From the NCBI GenBank assembly GCA_022825265.1, contig JAJDXE010000013.1, forward strand, positions 278,904 through 342,903: a DNA stretch of 64,000 nt. Direction: 5' to 3'. Made by a program: the position numbers and the translations under genes. Below, one piece after another: positions 8,697-17,405 of this stretch. Origin of the DNA: Dehalococcoidia bacterium (lineage in GTDB: Bacteria; Chloroflexota; Dehalococcoidia; Bin125). Position 1 is the first letter of the stretch; each line of letters begins with the position of its first letter. The notes under the pieces were generated by a model. The model did no database searches. It was not told the origin of the DNA and was given only the letters and a program-made list of their open reading frames with translations.

Positions 8697-10700
8697 ATGA
8701 CTGAACGCAACTACTGGCAACGACTTCGACGCAATCGCATGACTCGGCGGTCTCTCCTGCGAGCCTCCGGCCGAGCCGGCGTCGGCGCCGCCGGTCTCGC
8801 GCTGGTCGGTTGCGGCGGCGACGACGACAGCGTCTCGCAGGTGCAACAACGACAGCAGCAACAGCAACAGGTGATGCAGCAGCAGGCCCAGCAACAACAA
8901 CAGCAGCAGGCCATGCAGCAGCAAGCTCAGGAAGAGCAGCAGCAGTCCGCCGCTGACCAGCAGGCCCAGCAAGCCGAGCAGCAAGAGCAGACGGCGGACG
9001 AGGCCGACCAGCAACAACAAGCTGCCGTCTCGAACGTCGTTCGCGGCGGCGACCTCAGCTTCTCCACCCCCGCGGCAACGCACGATTACTTCGATCCGCA
9101 TCGAGCGGTGTTTGGGCCCACCCAGTTCTGGATGGGTTTCTACATGAACTATCTGATTCGTTGGAAGAACAAGGAACAGGGAATCCTGGAATCCGACATC
9201 GCCTCGCTGCCGGAGATTCCCGACGAAGAGACTTACATCTTCCGAATCGATCAGGGCGCTCGATACTGGGATCGCTACCCGACCGAGGGCGGCCGGCTCG
9301 TCACGGCCGAGGATATCCGGCTCAACTACCAGCGCCAGATCGAAGGCGTGGACGCCACGGGCGCCGAGGATGGCACCTTCCTGGGTGCATCAGCGTTCCG
9401 CCAGACGGCTTCGATGGATGTCCCCGACGAGACAACCTGGGTGGCCAGGACGGACGGGCCCGACGCGACCTGGTTGGGGGTTCCGTTGCGACCCTTCAGC
9501 TGGATCACCAGCCCCGAAGCCATCGAAGAGTTCGGCGACCGCTGGCGCGATGAGGCGGCCAATGTCGAACTCTCGTCCGGCACGGGGATGTTCATCCCGC
9601 AGAATTTCGACCCCGACATCGGGATCGACATGACTCGCAACGACGACTACTGGAAGATGGGTGTTGATGGGCAGCCGCTTCCGTACTACGACACCGTCAC
9701 GCTATCCAACCTGACCGACCCGACAGCGGTCGAGGCAGCTTACCGAGGCAAAGAAATCGTCAACGGCAGATTCCCGCTGTCATCGGTTCAGGCAGAATCG
9801 ATCCTCAGCGACTTCCCTGATCATGGGCATGGCGATATCGCTTTCGGCTTCACGATCATCACTGGCGTCTTCAACTACAACCCAGACTGGGACGGCGAGG
9901 ATGGTCTTGGCAATCCCTACCTTGACCGACGCTTCTGCTATGCCCTACACGTCGCGGTCGACCGCTTCCTGATGATCGACGCGGTGTATCTCGGTTCGGG
10001 GAAACCGTCCGGCCTGGGTGCAACTCCCTGGTACAACTCCTACTGGGCGATCCCCGAGGAAGAGTTGCTGCAGACGCCCGGCTTCCGCCCAGACCGAGAG
10101 GCCGACATCGCCGAAGCGCGGCAATACATCGATGCCTCTGGCTATGACAAAGATCGCCCGATACTGCTCTACGCCCCTGACATTTGGGAAGGGACTTATC
10201 CCGGCATCCTCGAAACCGAGAAGAGCATGTACGAAGAGGCGCTGGGCGTCACCGTCGAGTTCAACATTCAGCCGTACACGGTGCTGCTCCAGCGTTGGAT
10301 CGAAGGCACCTATCCCGGAGGAGGACCGCAGTGGACCAATCCTCCCGATGATCTCGACCCGACCACCGGCTTCAACAACGGCTATGTCGTTGGCGGCAGC
10401 AGCAACAACCTCAAGTACGACTTCCAGCCCATGGAAGACCTGGCCAAGACGATGCGGGTCACGCTCGATCGAGAAGAGCGTCGAGACATGGCGCATGAAG
10501 CGCAGCGCATCTTGCTCGGTACGCATCCGGAACATGGAGTTGACGGATTAGCGAACGCGCCTGCGGTGATGAACGGCATCTCACCGGTCCTCTGGTGGCC
10601 GTTCGTTCACCATGGTGATGATTCCCTTCAGTTTGCCCATGCGTCCCACCGTTACGACGACACTTGGCTCGATACCACCCACCCGGACTACCCGGCCTGA
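8697..10700 (+). CDS. ABC transporter substrate-binding lipoprotein, family 5 (SBP5)
   Basis: A 667-residue protein. Start 8697 (MTERNYWQRL) follows GGAG at 8687 and avoids 24 upstream residues with no family match. It has a Tat-like TRR/SLL motif, the lipobox and a Gln-rich tether. Its SBP domain is of the HDYFDPHRAVFG / GFYMNYLIRW type. No terminator separates it from the DppB-type permease 53 bp downstream, so SBP5 and the permeases at 10754 and 12403 probably form one operon. That makes SBP5 the best candidate cognate receptor of the first permease pair. Confidence 0.92.
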   Translation: MTERNYWQRLRRNRMTRRSLLRASGRAGVGAAGLALVGCGGDDDSVSQVQQRQQQQQQVMQQQAQQQQQQQAMQQQAQEEQQQSAADQQAQQAEQQEQTADEADQQQQAAVSNVVRGGDLSFSTPAATHDYFDPHRAVFGPTQFWMGFYMNYLIRWKNKEQGILESDIASLPEIPDEETYIFRIDQGARYWDRYPTEGGRLVTAEDIRLNYQRQIEGVDATGAEDGTFLGASAFRQTASMDVPDETTWVARTDGPDATWLGVPLRPFSWITSPEAIEEFGDRWRDEAANVELSSGTGMFIPQNFDPDIGIDMTRNDDYWKMGVDGQPLPYYDTVTLSNLTDPTAVEAAYRGKEIVNGRFPLSSVQAESILSDFPDHGHGDIAFGFTIITGVFNYNPDWDGEDGLGNPYLDRRFCYALHVAVDRFLMIDAVYLGSGKPSGLGATPWYNSYWAIPEEELLQTPGFRPDREADIAEARQYIDASGYDKDRPILLYAPDIWEGTYPGILETEKSMYEEALGVTVEFNIQPYTVLLQRWIEGTYPGGGPQWTNPPDDLDPTTGFNNGYVVGGSSNNLKYDFQPMEDLAKTMRVTLDREERRDMAHEAQRILLGTHPEHGVDGLANAPAVMNGISPVLWWPFVHHGDDSLQFAHASHRYDDTWLDTTHPDYPA

Positions 10701-10753
10701 TGGTCCGCAACCCCGCGTCCTCTGCCACGGGCGCCAACTGAACGGGAGCAGCG

Positions 10754-12379
10754 ATGCAGCGATATCTCATCCAGCGCATACTCCTCGTGATTCCGACGCT
10801 CTGGTTGGTGATCTCGCTGTTGTTCCTCGCGTTGCGCGCCCTGCCGGGTGACTTCGTCACGCGCAAACTCTCCAATCTCGAGAACCAGGGAGCCGAACAG
10901 CGCGAGTCGGAAATCGTTGGCTACATCGAGGTCACCGACACAACCCATCGCGTGATCTCTGGGGACACGTTGGAGAAGATCGCGATCGACAACAGCACCT
11001 CGGTTTCGGCGCTGCTGGCCCAGAATCCCGATCTGGACACGTCAGGGGACCTGAGACCAGGTACCCGAATCATCGTCATTCCCGGGCAACTCTTAGAGCA
11101 AGTCGCCATCTCGGAGAAGGTGTCACTGCCTGAAGAATCGGATGTCGGCGTCCAGTTATTGATCGATCGCAATCCCGACGTCAGTTTCCCCGAGTATCAG
11201 GGCAGGCCCTACGCCGAATCTGGTTCCATCCTGACCATTCGTACCTCGCTGACACTTGAGGAGTTAGCCCACGTCAACCGGATTGAGGCCAGCGACATCC
11301 TGGCGGTCAATCCGACTGGCAGCGCCAGCAATCCCGACGGGACATTATCGGCCGACACTCAGTTGATCCCGACTTCGCTCGTGATCGCCGAGGAGGGCGA
11401 CACTCTGGAAGGGATCGCCGCGGCTTTCAGCCGCGACATCGAAGCGATGACGACCGCTAATCGAGGGGTCGATCCCGCCGAGCCGTTAGAGGCTGGTACG
11501 GATATTCTGATCCCGTCGGACCGAATCGTCACGCCGACCACCAAGATCACCGAAGCCAACATTCGCAACCGCCTCGGGATCGACAAACCGCTCGGTACCC
11601 AGTACATCGACTTCCTCTGGGAGACGGTGCGGCTCAAATTCCGCCCGTCGTTCCAGACGCAGGAGGGTTCACTCGACATCTTCCTGCGCGCTTTGCCCCG
11701 CACGCTGCACCTCAACGTCTACGCGTTGATTGTGGCTCTGGTCATCGCGTTGCCTGTGGGAATTCTCTCGGCCATGCGACAGGACCGCCCGCTTGACTAT
11801 GCCTTGCGTGGCTTCGCCATCCTTGCCCTCGCGGCGCCATCCTTCTGGATTGCGACGATGATGATCTTCGTCGTCACACCAGGAGGCATCTCCGAGAGCG
11901 GTATCTGGTCGATTCCGTTGACCTCGGAGGAGGCGCGATCCGTCTTCACGTCGTTTACCGGTGCGCTAGCCCTCTACTCGATTCCGGCAGTCGCTGGAGG
12001 TATCGCAGCGGGGGCGGGCTTGATGAGGATCACGCGCTCCGAGTTGCTTGAAGTGTTGCGCCAGGACTATGTCAGAACGGCGTGGTCGAAGGGTTTGCGT
12101 GAGCGGACGGTGATTCGCCGGCACGCGATGCGCAACGCACTGGTCAACGTGATGAGCGTGCTCGGACTGCAGGTTGCGGCCCTGGTCGGCGGCAACATCA
12201 TCCTCGAGCTGCTCTTCAACATTCCGGGCATCGGACTGCTGTTGATTCAGCGCATCAACCAGGCCGACCTGCCGGTTGTGCAAACGATGGTGTTCTTCTT
12301 CGCCCTCTTCATCATTGTGGTCAACATCATTATCGATATCTCGTACGCGGTCATTGACCCGCGTATTCGCTACACCTAA
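10754..12379 (+). CDS. DppB-type ABC permease with LysM-like insertion
   Basis: A 541-residue inner-membrane permease; typical DppB/OppB proteins are about 300-340. Residues 1-30 are the usual first helix ending in LPGD. Residues about 50-265 are an extra extracytoplasmic region with a clear LysM-like unit at 64-110 (THRVISGDTLEKIA, then NPDL, then LRPGTRIIVIP). A degenerate middle part (111-205) and another LysM-like unit (207-255, EEGDTLEGIAAAF to ILIPS) follow. The normal DppB sequence resumes at LGIDKPLGTQY (274-284) with the remaining helices and a coupling motif around RSELLEVLRQDYVRTAWSKG. GGGAG precedes the ATG. The next permease starts 23 bp after its stop. LysM usually binds peptidoglycan, so wall anchoring is inferred. 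Confidence 0.9.
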   Translation: MQRYLIQRILLVIPTLWLVISLLFLALRALPGDFVTRKLSNLENQGAEQRESEIVGYIEVTDTTHRVISGDTLEKIAIDNSTSVSALLAQNPDLDTSGDLRPGTRIIVIPGQLLEQVAISEKVSLPEESDVGVQLLIDRNPDVSFPEYQGRPYAESGSILTIRTSLTLEELAHVNRIEASDILAVNPTGSASNPDGTLSADTQLIPTSLVIAEEGDTLEGIAAAFSRDIEAMTTANRGVDPAEPLEAGTDILIPSDRIVTPTTKITEANIRNRLGIDKPLGTQYIDFLWETVRLKFRPSFQTQEGSLDIFLRALPRTLHLNVYALIVALVIALPVGILSAMRQDRPLDYALRGFAILALAAPSFWIATMMIFVVTPGGISESGIWSIPLTSEEARSVFTSFTGALALYSIPAVAGGIAAGAGLMRITRSELLEVLRQDYVRTAWSKGLRERTVIRRHAMRNALVNVMSVLGLQVAALVGGNIILELLFNIPGIGLLLIQRINQADLPVVQTMVFFFALFIIVVNIIIDISYAVIDPRIRYT

Positions 12380-12402
12380 GCGGTTGATTCGGGAGACTCG
12401 CC

Positions 12403-13644
12403 ATGAGTGACGAACGACAATCGACTTCGGCAGAACTGGAAGAGTTCGCGCAGGCGCAAGGTCTGCGCGTCGAACAGCGCAGCACTCTGTCTCTGGTTGG
12501 AAAGGCACTACTGTCCTTCTTCCGGACCAAGCCGCTCGGTGCCGGTGGGTTGGTGCTCGTCGTCGTCTGGTCGATCATCGCCGTCGGCACAGTCGGATCT
12601 GGCGGTGGATGGCTAGGCATCGGCCGGTACGACTCCCAAGATGTGTTCAAGATCGCTAATCCCTCCTTCGCGGACGACAAGATCGCGAATGAACTGGATG
12701 GCCAACCCGCGGACATCTCCGATGGAGAGCTGCGCGAACTTCTGTTGAATCCTGACGTGTACGGCAGCCTCGCCCAAGAATCGGGCGTGCTTGATGACAT
12801 GCTCGAGTACGTTGAGGGCATGATCGCTGCCGGTACGGTGCTGACGCACCTGCAAGAGATCGACCCGGCACAGATCGAAGTCGTTGACGGCACAATCAGG
12901 GATGTGGATGACCTGCTCGCGACCGGGACGAACACCCCGCTCACGACTGCTTCACTTCAGGGACCCTCGGGCAAGCATTGGTTCGGCACCGACCGTGCTG
13001 GACATGATCTGTTCTCACGAGTAACCGAAGGCGCTCGACTTTCCCTCTACATCGGCTTCTTCGCCACCCTGATCGGCGTGGTCGCTGGCACCGCGATCGG
13101 ACTTATCTCCGGCGGTCTGGGAGGCAACATCGACCTCGCCATCAACCGTCTAATGGATGCACTGCTCTCGTTCCCGCCGATCGTGCTCCTGCTCCTGCTT
13201 CGGTCGGTGACCGAGCCCTCTGCACTCTGGGTGACGCTAGCCCTCTCGGTGCTTGCCGTAGGCCCCGTCCAGCGCATTGTCCGTGGCGCGGTGATTGCCC
13301 TCCGTGAAATGCCATTCGTCGAGGCTGCGCGCACGCTCGGCGCGACCAACGCTCGGATCATGCTGCTGCACATCCTGCCCAACATCGTTGCACCATTGAT
13401 TGTGATCTTCTCGATCACGATCGGCGCCTTCATCCTCGCCGAGGCGGCGCTCAGCTTCCTCGGGCTGGGCACGCTTGACGTCTCCTGGGGCAAGATGATC
13501 GCAGACGGACGCCAGTTCATCGTTCAGTCGCCGTGGACGTCCCTGTTCGCCGGTCTGGCGTTGACGAGCCTGGTCTTCGGCTTCAATGTCCTGGGCGACG
13601 CGCTCCGGGATGTCTTCGATCCAAGGCTGCGCGGAAGCCGGTAG
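12403..13644 (+). CDS. DppC-type ABC permease with extracytoplasmic insertion
   Basis: A 413-residue partner of the preceding permease. Residues 1-40 are a polar cytoplasmic start and 47-64 the first helix. Residues about 68-188 are an acidic insertion (RYDSQDVFKIANPSFADDKI onward) that ordinary DppC proteins lack. The family signature HWFGTDRAGHDLFSRV then begins near residue 192, followed by the binding-protein-dependent transport domain with an EAA-type motif (EMPFVEAARTLGATNARIM). The ATPase subunits that would energise the pair are not in this window. It ends 139 bp before SBP6. Confidence 0.9.
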   Translation: MSDERQSTSAELEEFAQAQGLRVEQRSTLSLVGKALLSFFRTKPLGAGGLVLVVVWSIIAVGTVGSGGGWLGIGRYDSQDVFKIANPSFADDKIANELDGQPADISDGELRELLLNPDVYGSLAQESGVLDDMLEYVEGMIAAGTVLTHLQEIDPAQIEVVDGTIRDVDDLLATGTNTPLTTASLQGPSGKHWFGTDRAGHDLFSRVTEGARLSLYIGFFATLIGVVAGTAIGLISGGLGGNIDLAINRLMDALLSFPPIVLLLLLRSVTEPSALWVTLALSVLAVGPVQRIVRGAVIALREMPFVEAARTLGATNARIMLLHILPNIVAPLIVIFSITIGAFILAEAALSFLGLGTLDVSWGKMIADGRQFIVQSPWTSLFAGLALTSLVFGFNVLGDALRDVFDPRLRGSR

Positions 13645-13650
13645 CGCACG

Positions 13651-13701
13651 TCGACCAAACAACGGCACGACATTTGGTCACGCGTCGACCTTTGGTCACG
13701 T
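13651..13701 (+). promoter_or_regulatory. Clustered TTTGGTC/GACCAAA repeats upstream of SBP6
   Basis: GACCAAA at 13653-13659 is inverted relative to TTTGGTCACG at 13673-13682. The latter is repeated directly at 13691-13700, an 18-nt period. The cluster lies between the permease stop and the SBP6 -10 box. It could be a regulator binding site or part of a 3' hairpin. Confidence 0.4.
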
Positions 13702-13727
13702 GGTAGCACCTCGCTCTCCACTTGGGG

Positions 13728-13733
13728 TAGACT
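13728..13733 (+). promoter_or_regulatory. Putative -10 box of SBP6
   Basis: TAGACT followed by TGCCCA and A, the same arrangement as before SBP1, SBP4 and SBP5. The ATG at 13784 is 50 nt downstream with AAGGAG before it. Confidence 0.45.
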
Positions 13734-13783
13734 TGCCCAACTATCGGGACGCTCGTCAGAAGCACCGAGAAGGAGTGAGATCC

Positions 13784-15799
13784 ATGAGCGAACGCAACTA
13801 TTGGCAGCGAATGAAGCGTCAGCAAATGAGTCGACGTGCTCTCCTGAGGGCATCCGGGCGTGCCGGAGTCGGCGCCGCTGGTTTGGCTCTCGTCGGCTGT
13901 GGCGACGACGATGACGACGGTCAGCCGGCTGCCGCACAGACCGCTCAGCAGCAACAACAGCAGCAGCAGGCGATGCAGCAGCAACAGGCCATGCAGCAAC
14001 AGCAGCAACAGGCCATGCAGGAGGAGCAGCAGGAGCAACAGGCAGCTCAGGCCGCCCAGCAAGCCGAGCAGCAGGAAGAACAGCAGGCCGTTGCGCAGGC
14101 TCAGCAGCAACAGCAGGCTGCCGCACCGCTGCGCACCTACGGCGGCACGCTGAAGTTCTCGACTCCCGCCGCGACGCACGACTTTTTCGACCCACACCGA
14201 GGTGTCTTTGGCCCCAGTCAGTACTGGATGGGGTTCTACATGAACTACCTCATCCGCTGGGCGAACAAAGAGAAGGGAATCATGGAGTCGGATCTCTCGT
14301 CCCTGCCCGAGCAGCCGGACGGTGAGACCTACATCTTCAACATCGATCGTGGCGCTACCTGGTGGGACCAGTATCCGACCGAGGGTGGACGCCTGGTCAC
14401 CGCGCAGGATATCGACATCAACTTCGATCGTCAGATTGCTGCGCTCGACGCCGAAGGCAACCCCGACGCCCGATTCCGCGGTCAGGATGCCTTCCGCAAG
14501 ACGGCCTCGAAAGAGGCGCCGGACGAGCAGACCTTCATCGCCAAGACTGACGGTCCCGACGCCACCTACCTGGGCGGTACAATCCTGCGACCGTTCTCGT
14601 GGTTTACGTCGCCGGAAGGCATTCAGGAGTTCGGTACCCGCTGGCGCGATGAGACTGCCAACGTCGAGCTCTCCTCGGGCTCCGGGCCGTACATTCCGCA
14701 GACCTACGACCCCGACATCGGCATCTATCTCGAGCGCAATCCCAACTATTGGAAGACCGGCGCCGACGGCCAGCAGTTGCCGTACCCGGATGCAGTGGAC
14801 TTCGTCAACCTGACAGACCCAACCGCAGTCGACGCCGCCTATCGCGGCCAGCAAATCGACATTGGTGGCTTCCCGCTGTCGTCCGTGCAGGTCGAAGAGC
14901 TGACCAGCGACTTCCCCGACCACCCCGTCGCGGAAGGCGCATTTGGCTTCACGATCGTCACCGTCATGGGCACGTACGAGCCCGGCTGGGAAGGCTCGGA
15001 CGGACTGGGTAACCCATACCTCGACCGACGTTTCGCCTATGCGATGCATGTCGCCGTCGACCGAGACCTGCTCATCGACGCTGTCTACCTGGGAGCCGCA
15101 AAGCCATCAGGCACGCACTACTGCCCCTGGTTCTCCACATATTGGACGATTCCGGACGAAGAGCTTCGTACGTTCCCCGGCTACCGGATCGACCGCGATG
15201 CCGACATTCAGCTCTGTCGTGAACTGATCGCTGCTTCCGGCTTCGACACTAGCCGCACAGTCACGATCTACATTCCTGACATCTGGGAGCAGACCTACCC
15301 GGGTATCTCCGAGACGACCCGCAACATGTACAGCGAGGCCGTGGGATTCAACGTCGAGCTCGACCTGCAACCATACACCGTGATGCAGGACCGCTTCGAC
15401 AACAAGACCTTCCCCGGCCGAGCGCCTACCTGGACCAACCCCCCTGCCGACCTCGACCCGACAGCGCAGTTCGGGCTGGCGCTCAAGCGCGGCGGTGCGT
15501 CCAACGTGACGCAGTACAACTACCCGCCGGTTGAGGAGATCATCGACGAGATGACCGTCACCCTCGACACCGAGCAGCGGCGCGACATGGCTCGCGAAGT
15601 GCAGCGGATCGGTCTAGGCGTTGACGAGTCGCACGGCCTGGAAGGTATCTTCGGCTGGTTCGGCGTGATGAACGGTGTCGTGCCCACGATCTGGTGGCCC
15701 TACGTCAACCGCGACGAGGACACCTGGCAGTTCGCGCACGACTCGCACAACCACGACGAGACCTGGCTCGATACAACGCACCCGCAGTTCCCGGCCTAA
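13784..15799 (+). CDS. ABC transporter substrate-binding lipoprotein, family 5 (SBP6)
   Basis: A 671-residue protein. The start at 13784 (MSERNYWQRM) has AAGGAG 8-13 nt upstream; the frame stays open back into the permease gene, but that part has no family match. It has the Tat-like SRR, lipobox, Asp run and a Gln tether (QQQQQQAMQQQQAM type). The SBP domain starts with HDFFDPHRGVFG and contains GFYMNYLIRW. It is followed by a second permease pair, so it is the likely receptor of that transporter, although two hairpins sit between SBP6 and the permease. Confidence 0.92.
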   Translation: MSERNYWQRMKRQQMSRRALLRASGRAGVGAAGLALVGCGDDDDDGQPAAAQTAQQQQQQQQAMQQQQAMQQQQQQAMQEEQQEQQAAQAAQQAEQQEEQQAVAQAQQQQQAAAPLRTYGGTLKFSTPAATHDFFDPHRGVFGPSQYWMGFYMNYLIRWANKEKGIMESDLSSLPEQPDGETYIFNIDRGATWWDQYPTEGGRLVTAQDIDINFDRQIAALDAEGNPDARFRGQDAFRKTASKEAPDEQTFIAKTDGPDATYLGGTILRPFSWFTSPEGIQEFGTRWRDETANVELSSGSGPYIPQTYDPDIGIYLERNPNYWKTGADGQQLPYPDAVDFVNLTDPTAVDAAYRGQQIDIGGFPLSSVQVEELTSDFPDHPVAEGAFGFTIVTVMGTYEPGWEGSDGLGNPYLDRRFAYAMHVAVDRDLLIDAVYLGAAKPSGTHYCPWFSTYWTIPDEELRTFPGYRIDRDADIQLCRELIAASGFDTSRTVTIYIPDIWEQTYPGISETTRNMYSEAVGFNVELDLQPYTVMQDRFDNKTFPGRAPTWTNPPADLDPTAQFGLALKRGGASNVTQYNYPPVEEIIDEMTVTLDTEQRRDMAREVQRIGLGVDESHGLEGIFGWFGVMNGVVPTIWWPYVNRDEDTWQFAHDSHNHDETWLDTTHPQFPA

Positions 15800-15822
15800 G
15801 CCGGGATCGGCTAGGAGCTAAA

Positions 15823-15867
15823 CGAACGCGGGGTTCCGCGCGAAACCAGTGCGGAGCCCCGCATTCG
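15823..15867 (+). terminator. Long hairpin between SBP6 and permease
   Basis: A 17-bp stem (15823-15839 with 15851-15867) has one mismatch and one G-U pair. In this position it may cause partial termination, giving more SBP than permease, or protect the SBP mRNA 3' end. Confidence 0.6.
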
Positions 15868-15870
15868 TTG

Positions 15871-15893
15871 TAGCGCCGCGCTGAGCGGCGCTA
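15871..15893 (+). terminator. Second hairpin between SBP6 and permease
   Basis: A perfect 9-bp stem (TAGCGCCGC with GCGGCGCTA) and a 5-nt loop, directly after the previous hairpin and 12 bp before the next start codon. It could also affect translation of the permease. Confidence 0.5.
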
Positions 15894-15905
15894 CCGGAGC
15901 AGCCA

Positions 15906-17387
15906 ATGCAGAAGTACCTCATCCGTCGCCTCCTGCTCGTCATTCCGACACTGTGGCTGGTGATTTCGCTGCTCTTCCTTGGAGTCAACCTCCTGCCGGG
16001 TGACTACGTCACCATCAAACTCTCCAACCTCGAAGCCTCCGGCGCCACGACCCAGCCGGCGGACATCATTGGCGACATTGAGATTGAGCGAACGCTGCAT
16101 CGCGTGGTCGCGGGCGACAGCGTCGACTCCTTGGCGCTGTTCTATGGCGTAGCGCCCGAAGAGATAGTCGACCTCAACCCGCGGATCGACCTCGACAGCG
16201 AGCTGATTCCGGGATCCAGCATCATCATTATCGATGGCCAACTGCTGTCCGTCATCGCCCGGCAGGAGCGGCTCTCGCTGCCCGAGGACGTTGACCAGGG
16301 GGTCGCGCTATTGATCGAGCGCAATCCAGATGTCGATTTCTCCACGTTCGCAGGAGAGCCCTTTGCTCAGGCTGGTACCACGCTGAAGTTGCGAGACAGC
16401 ACCAACATCAATGAGCTCGCCAACGTCAACCGGGTCACTCCGGAGGACTACCTGAATGTCAACCTGGTCGGCACGCCGTCCAATCCGGATGGCGAACTGG
16501 CCGCCGACACCCCATTGCTCCCTGGAACCACGATCATCGCGCCGACTCGCGAAATCACCGAGTCATCGGTCAAGCATCGTCTCGGACTCGATAAACCACT
16601 TGGGATTCAATACGTGGAGTTCATCTGGGACACGATCCGGCTCAAGTTCCGGCCATCGTTCCAGACGAACGAACCGTCCATGGATATCTTCCTGCGCACG
16701 CTCCCCCGCACGCTTCACCTCAACGTGTACGCCCTGATTGTGGCGATCGTGGTTGCCCTCCCTGTCGGGGTGTTCTCGGCGATGCGCCAGGACCGGCTGC
16801 CTGACTACTTGCTGCGCGGTTTCGCGATCTTCGCCTTGGCGGCGCCCTCGTTCTGGGTTGCCACCATGCTGATCTTCGTTGTTTCTCCCGGTTCACTCTT
16901 CGAGGGCGGCTTATGGTCGATTCCTCTGGCCGAAGAAGAAGCGCGCAGCATCTTCAAGTCTGTGCCAGGATTCTTCGCCCTGTACACGATTCCCGCGGTG
17001 GCGGGAGGCATTGCCGCCGGCGCGGGACTCATGCGCATCACGCGCTCAGAACTGCTTGAAGTGCTGCGTCAGGACTACGTCCGCACCGCCTGGTCGAAGG
17101 GACTACGCGAGCGGCAGGTCATTCGAAGGCATGCATTCCGCAATGCGCTGGTTCCAGTGCTTAGCGTCTTCGGCCTCCAGGTGGCTGCGCTGGTCGGCGG
17201 CAACATCATCCTCGAAGTACTGTTCAACATCCCCGGTGTCGGACTGGCGCTGCTGCAGCGTATCTACCAGGCCGATACGCCGGTCATTGCGACGATGGTG
17301 TTCTTCCTCGCCCTGTTCGTCATCATCGTCAACATCATCATCGATGTCAGCTACGCGCTGATTGATCCGCGCATCCGCTATGCGTAG
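15906..17387 (+). CDS. DppB-type ABC permease with LysM-like insertion (second copy)
   Basis: A 493-residue paralog of the permease at 10754. After the first helix (LPGD at 30-33) comes an extracytoplasmic insert of about 170 residues. One good LysM-like unit lies at 65-111 (LHRVVAGDSVDSLALFYG, then NPRI, then IPGSSIIII), and a degenerate one at about 160-212. The DppB core resumes at LGLDKPLGIQY. It is 48 residues shorter than its paralog because the last LysM-like unit (EEGDTLEGIA) is missing. The C-terminal core, including the coupling loop, is nearly identical in the two. It forms an operon with the DppC-type gene 18 bp downstream. Confidence 0.9.
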   Translation: MQKYLIRRLLLVIPTLWLVISLLFLGVNLLPGDYVTIKLSNLEASGATTQPADIIGDIEIERTLHRVVAGDSVDSLALFYGVAPEEIVDLNPRIDLDSELIPGSSIIIIDGQLLSVIARQERLSLPEDVDQGVALLIERNPDVDFSTFAGEPFAQAGTTLKLRDSTNINELANVNRVTPEDYLNVNLVGTPSNPDGELAADTPLLPGTTIIAPTREITESSVKHRLGLDKPLGIQYVEFIWDTIRLKFRPSFQTNEPSMDIFLRTLPRTLHLNVYALIVAIVVALPVGVFSAMRQDRLPDYLLRGFAIFALAAPSFWVATMLIFVVSPGSLFEGGLWSIPLAEEEARSIFKSVPGFFALYTIPAVAGGIAAGAGLMRITRSELLEVLRQDYVRTAWSKGLRERQVIRRHAFRNALVPVLSVFGLQVAALVGGNIILEVLFNIPGVGLALLQRIYQADTPVIATMVFFLALFVIIVNIIIDVSYALIDPRIRYA

Positions 17388-17405
17388 CTCGGCTGGGACT
17401 TCATC

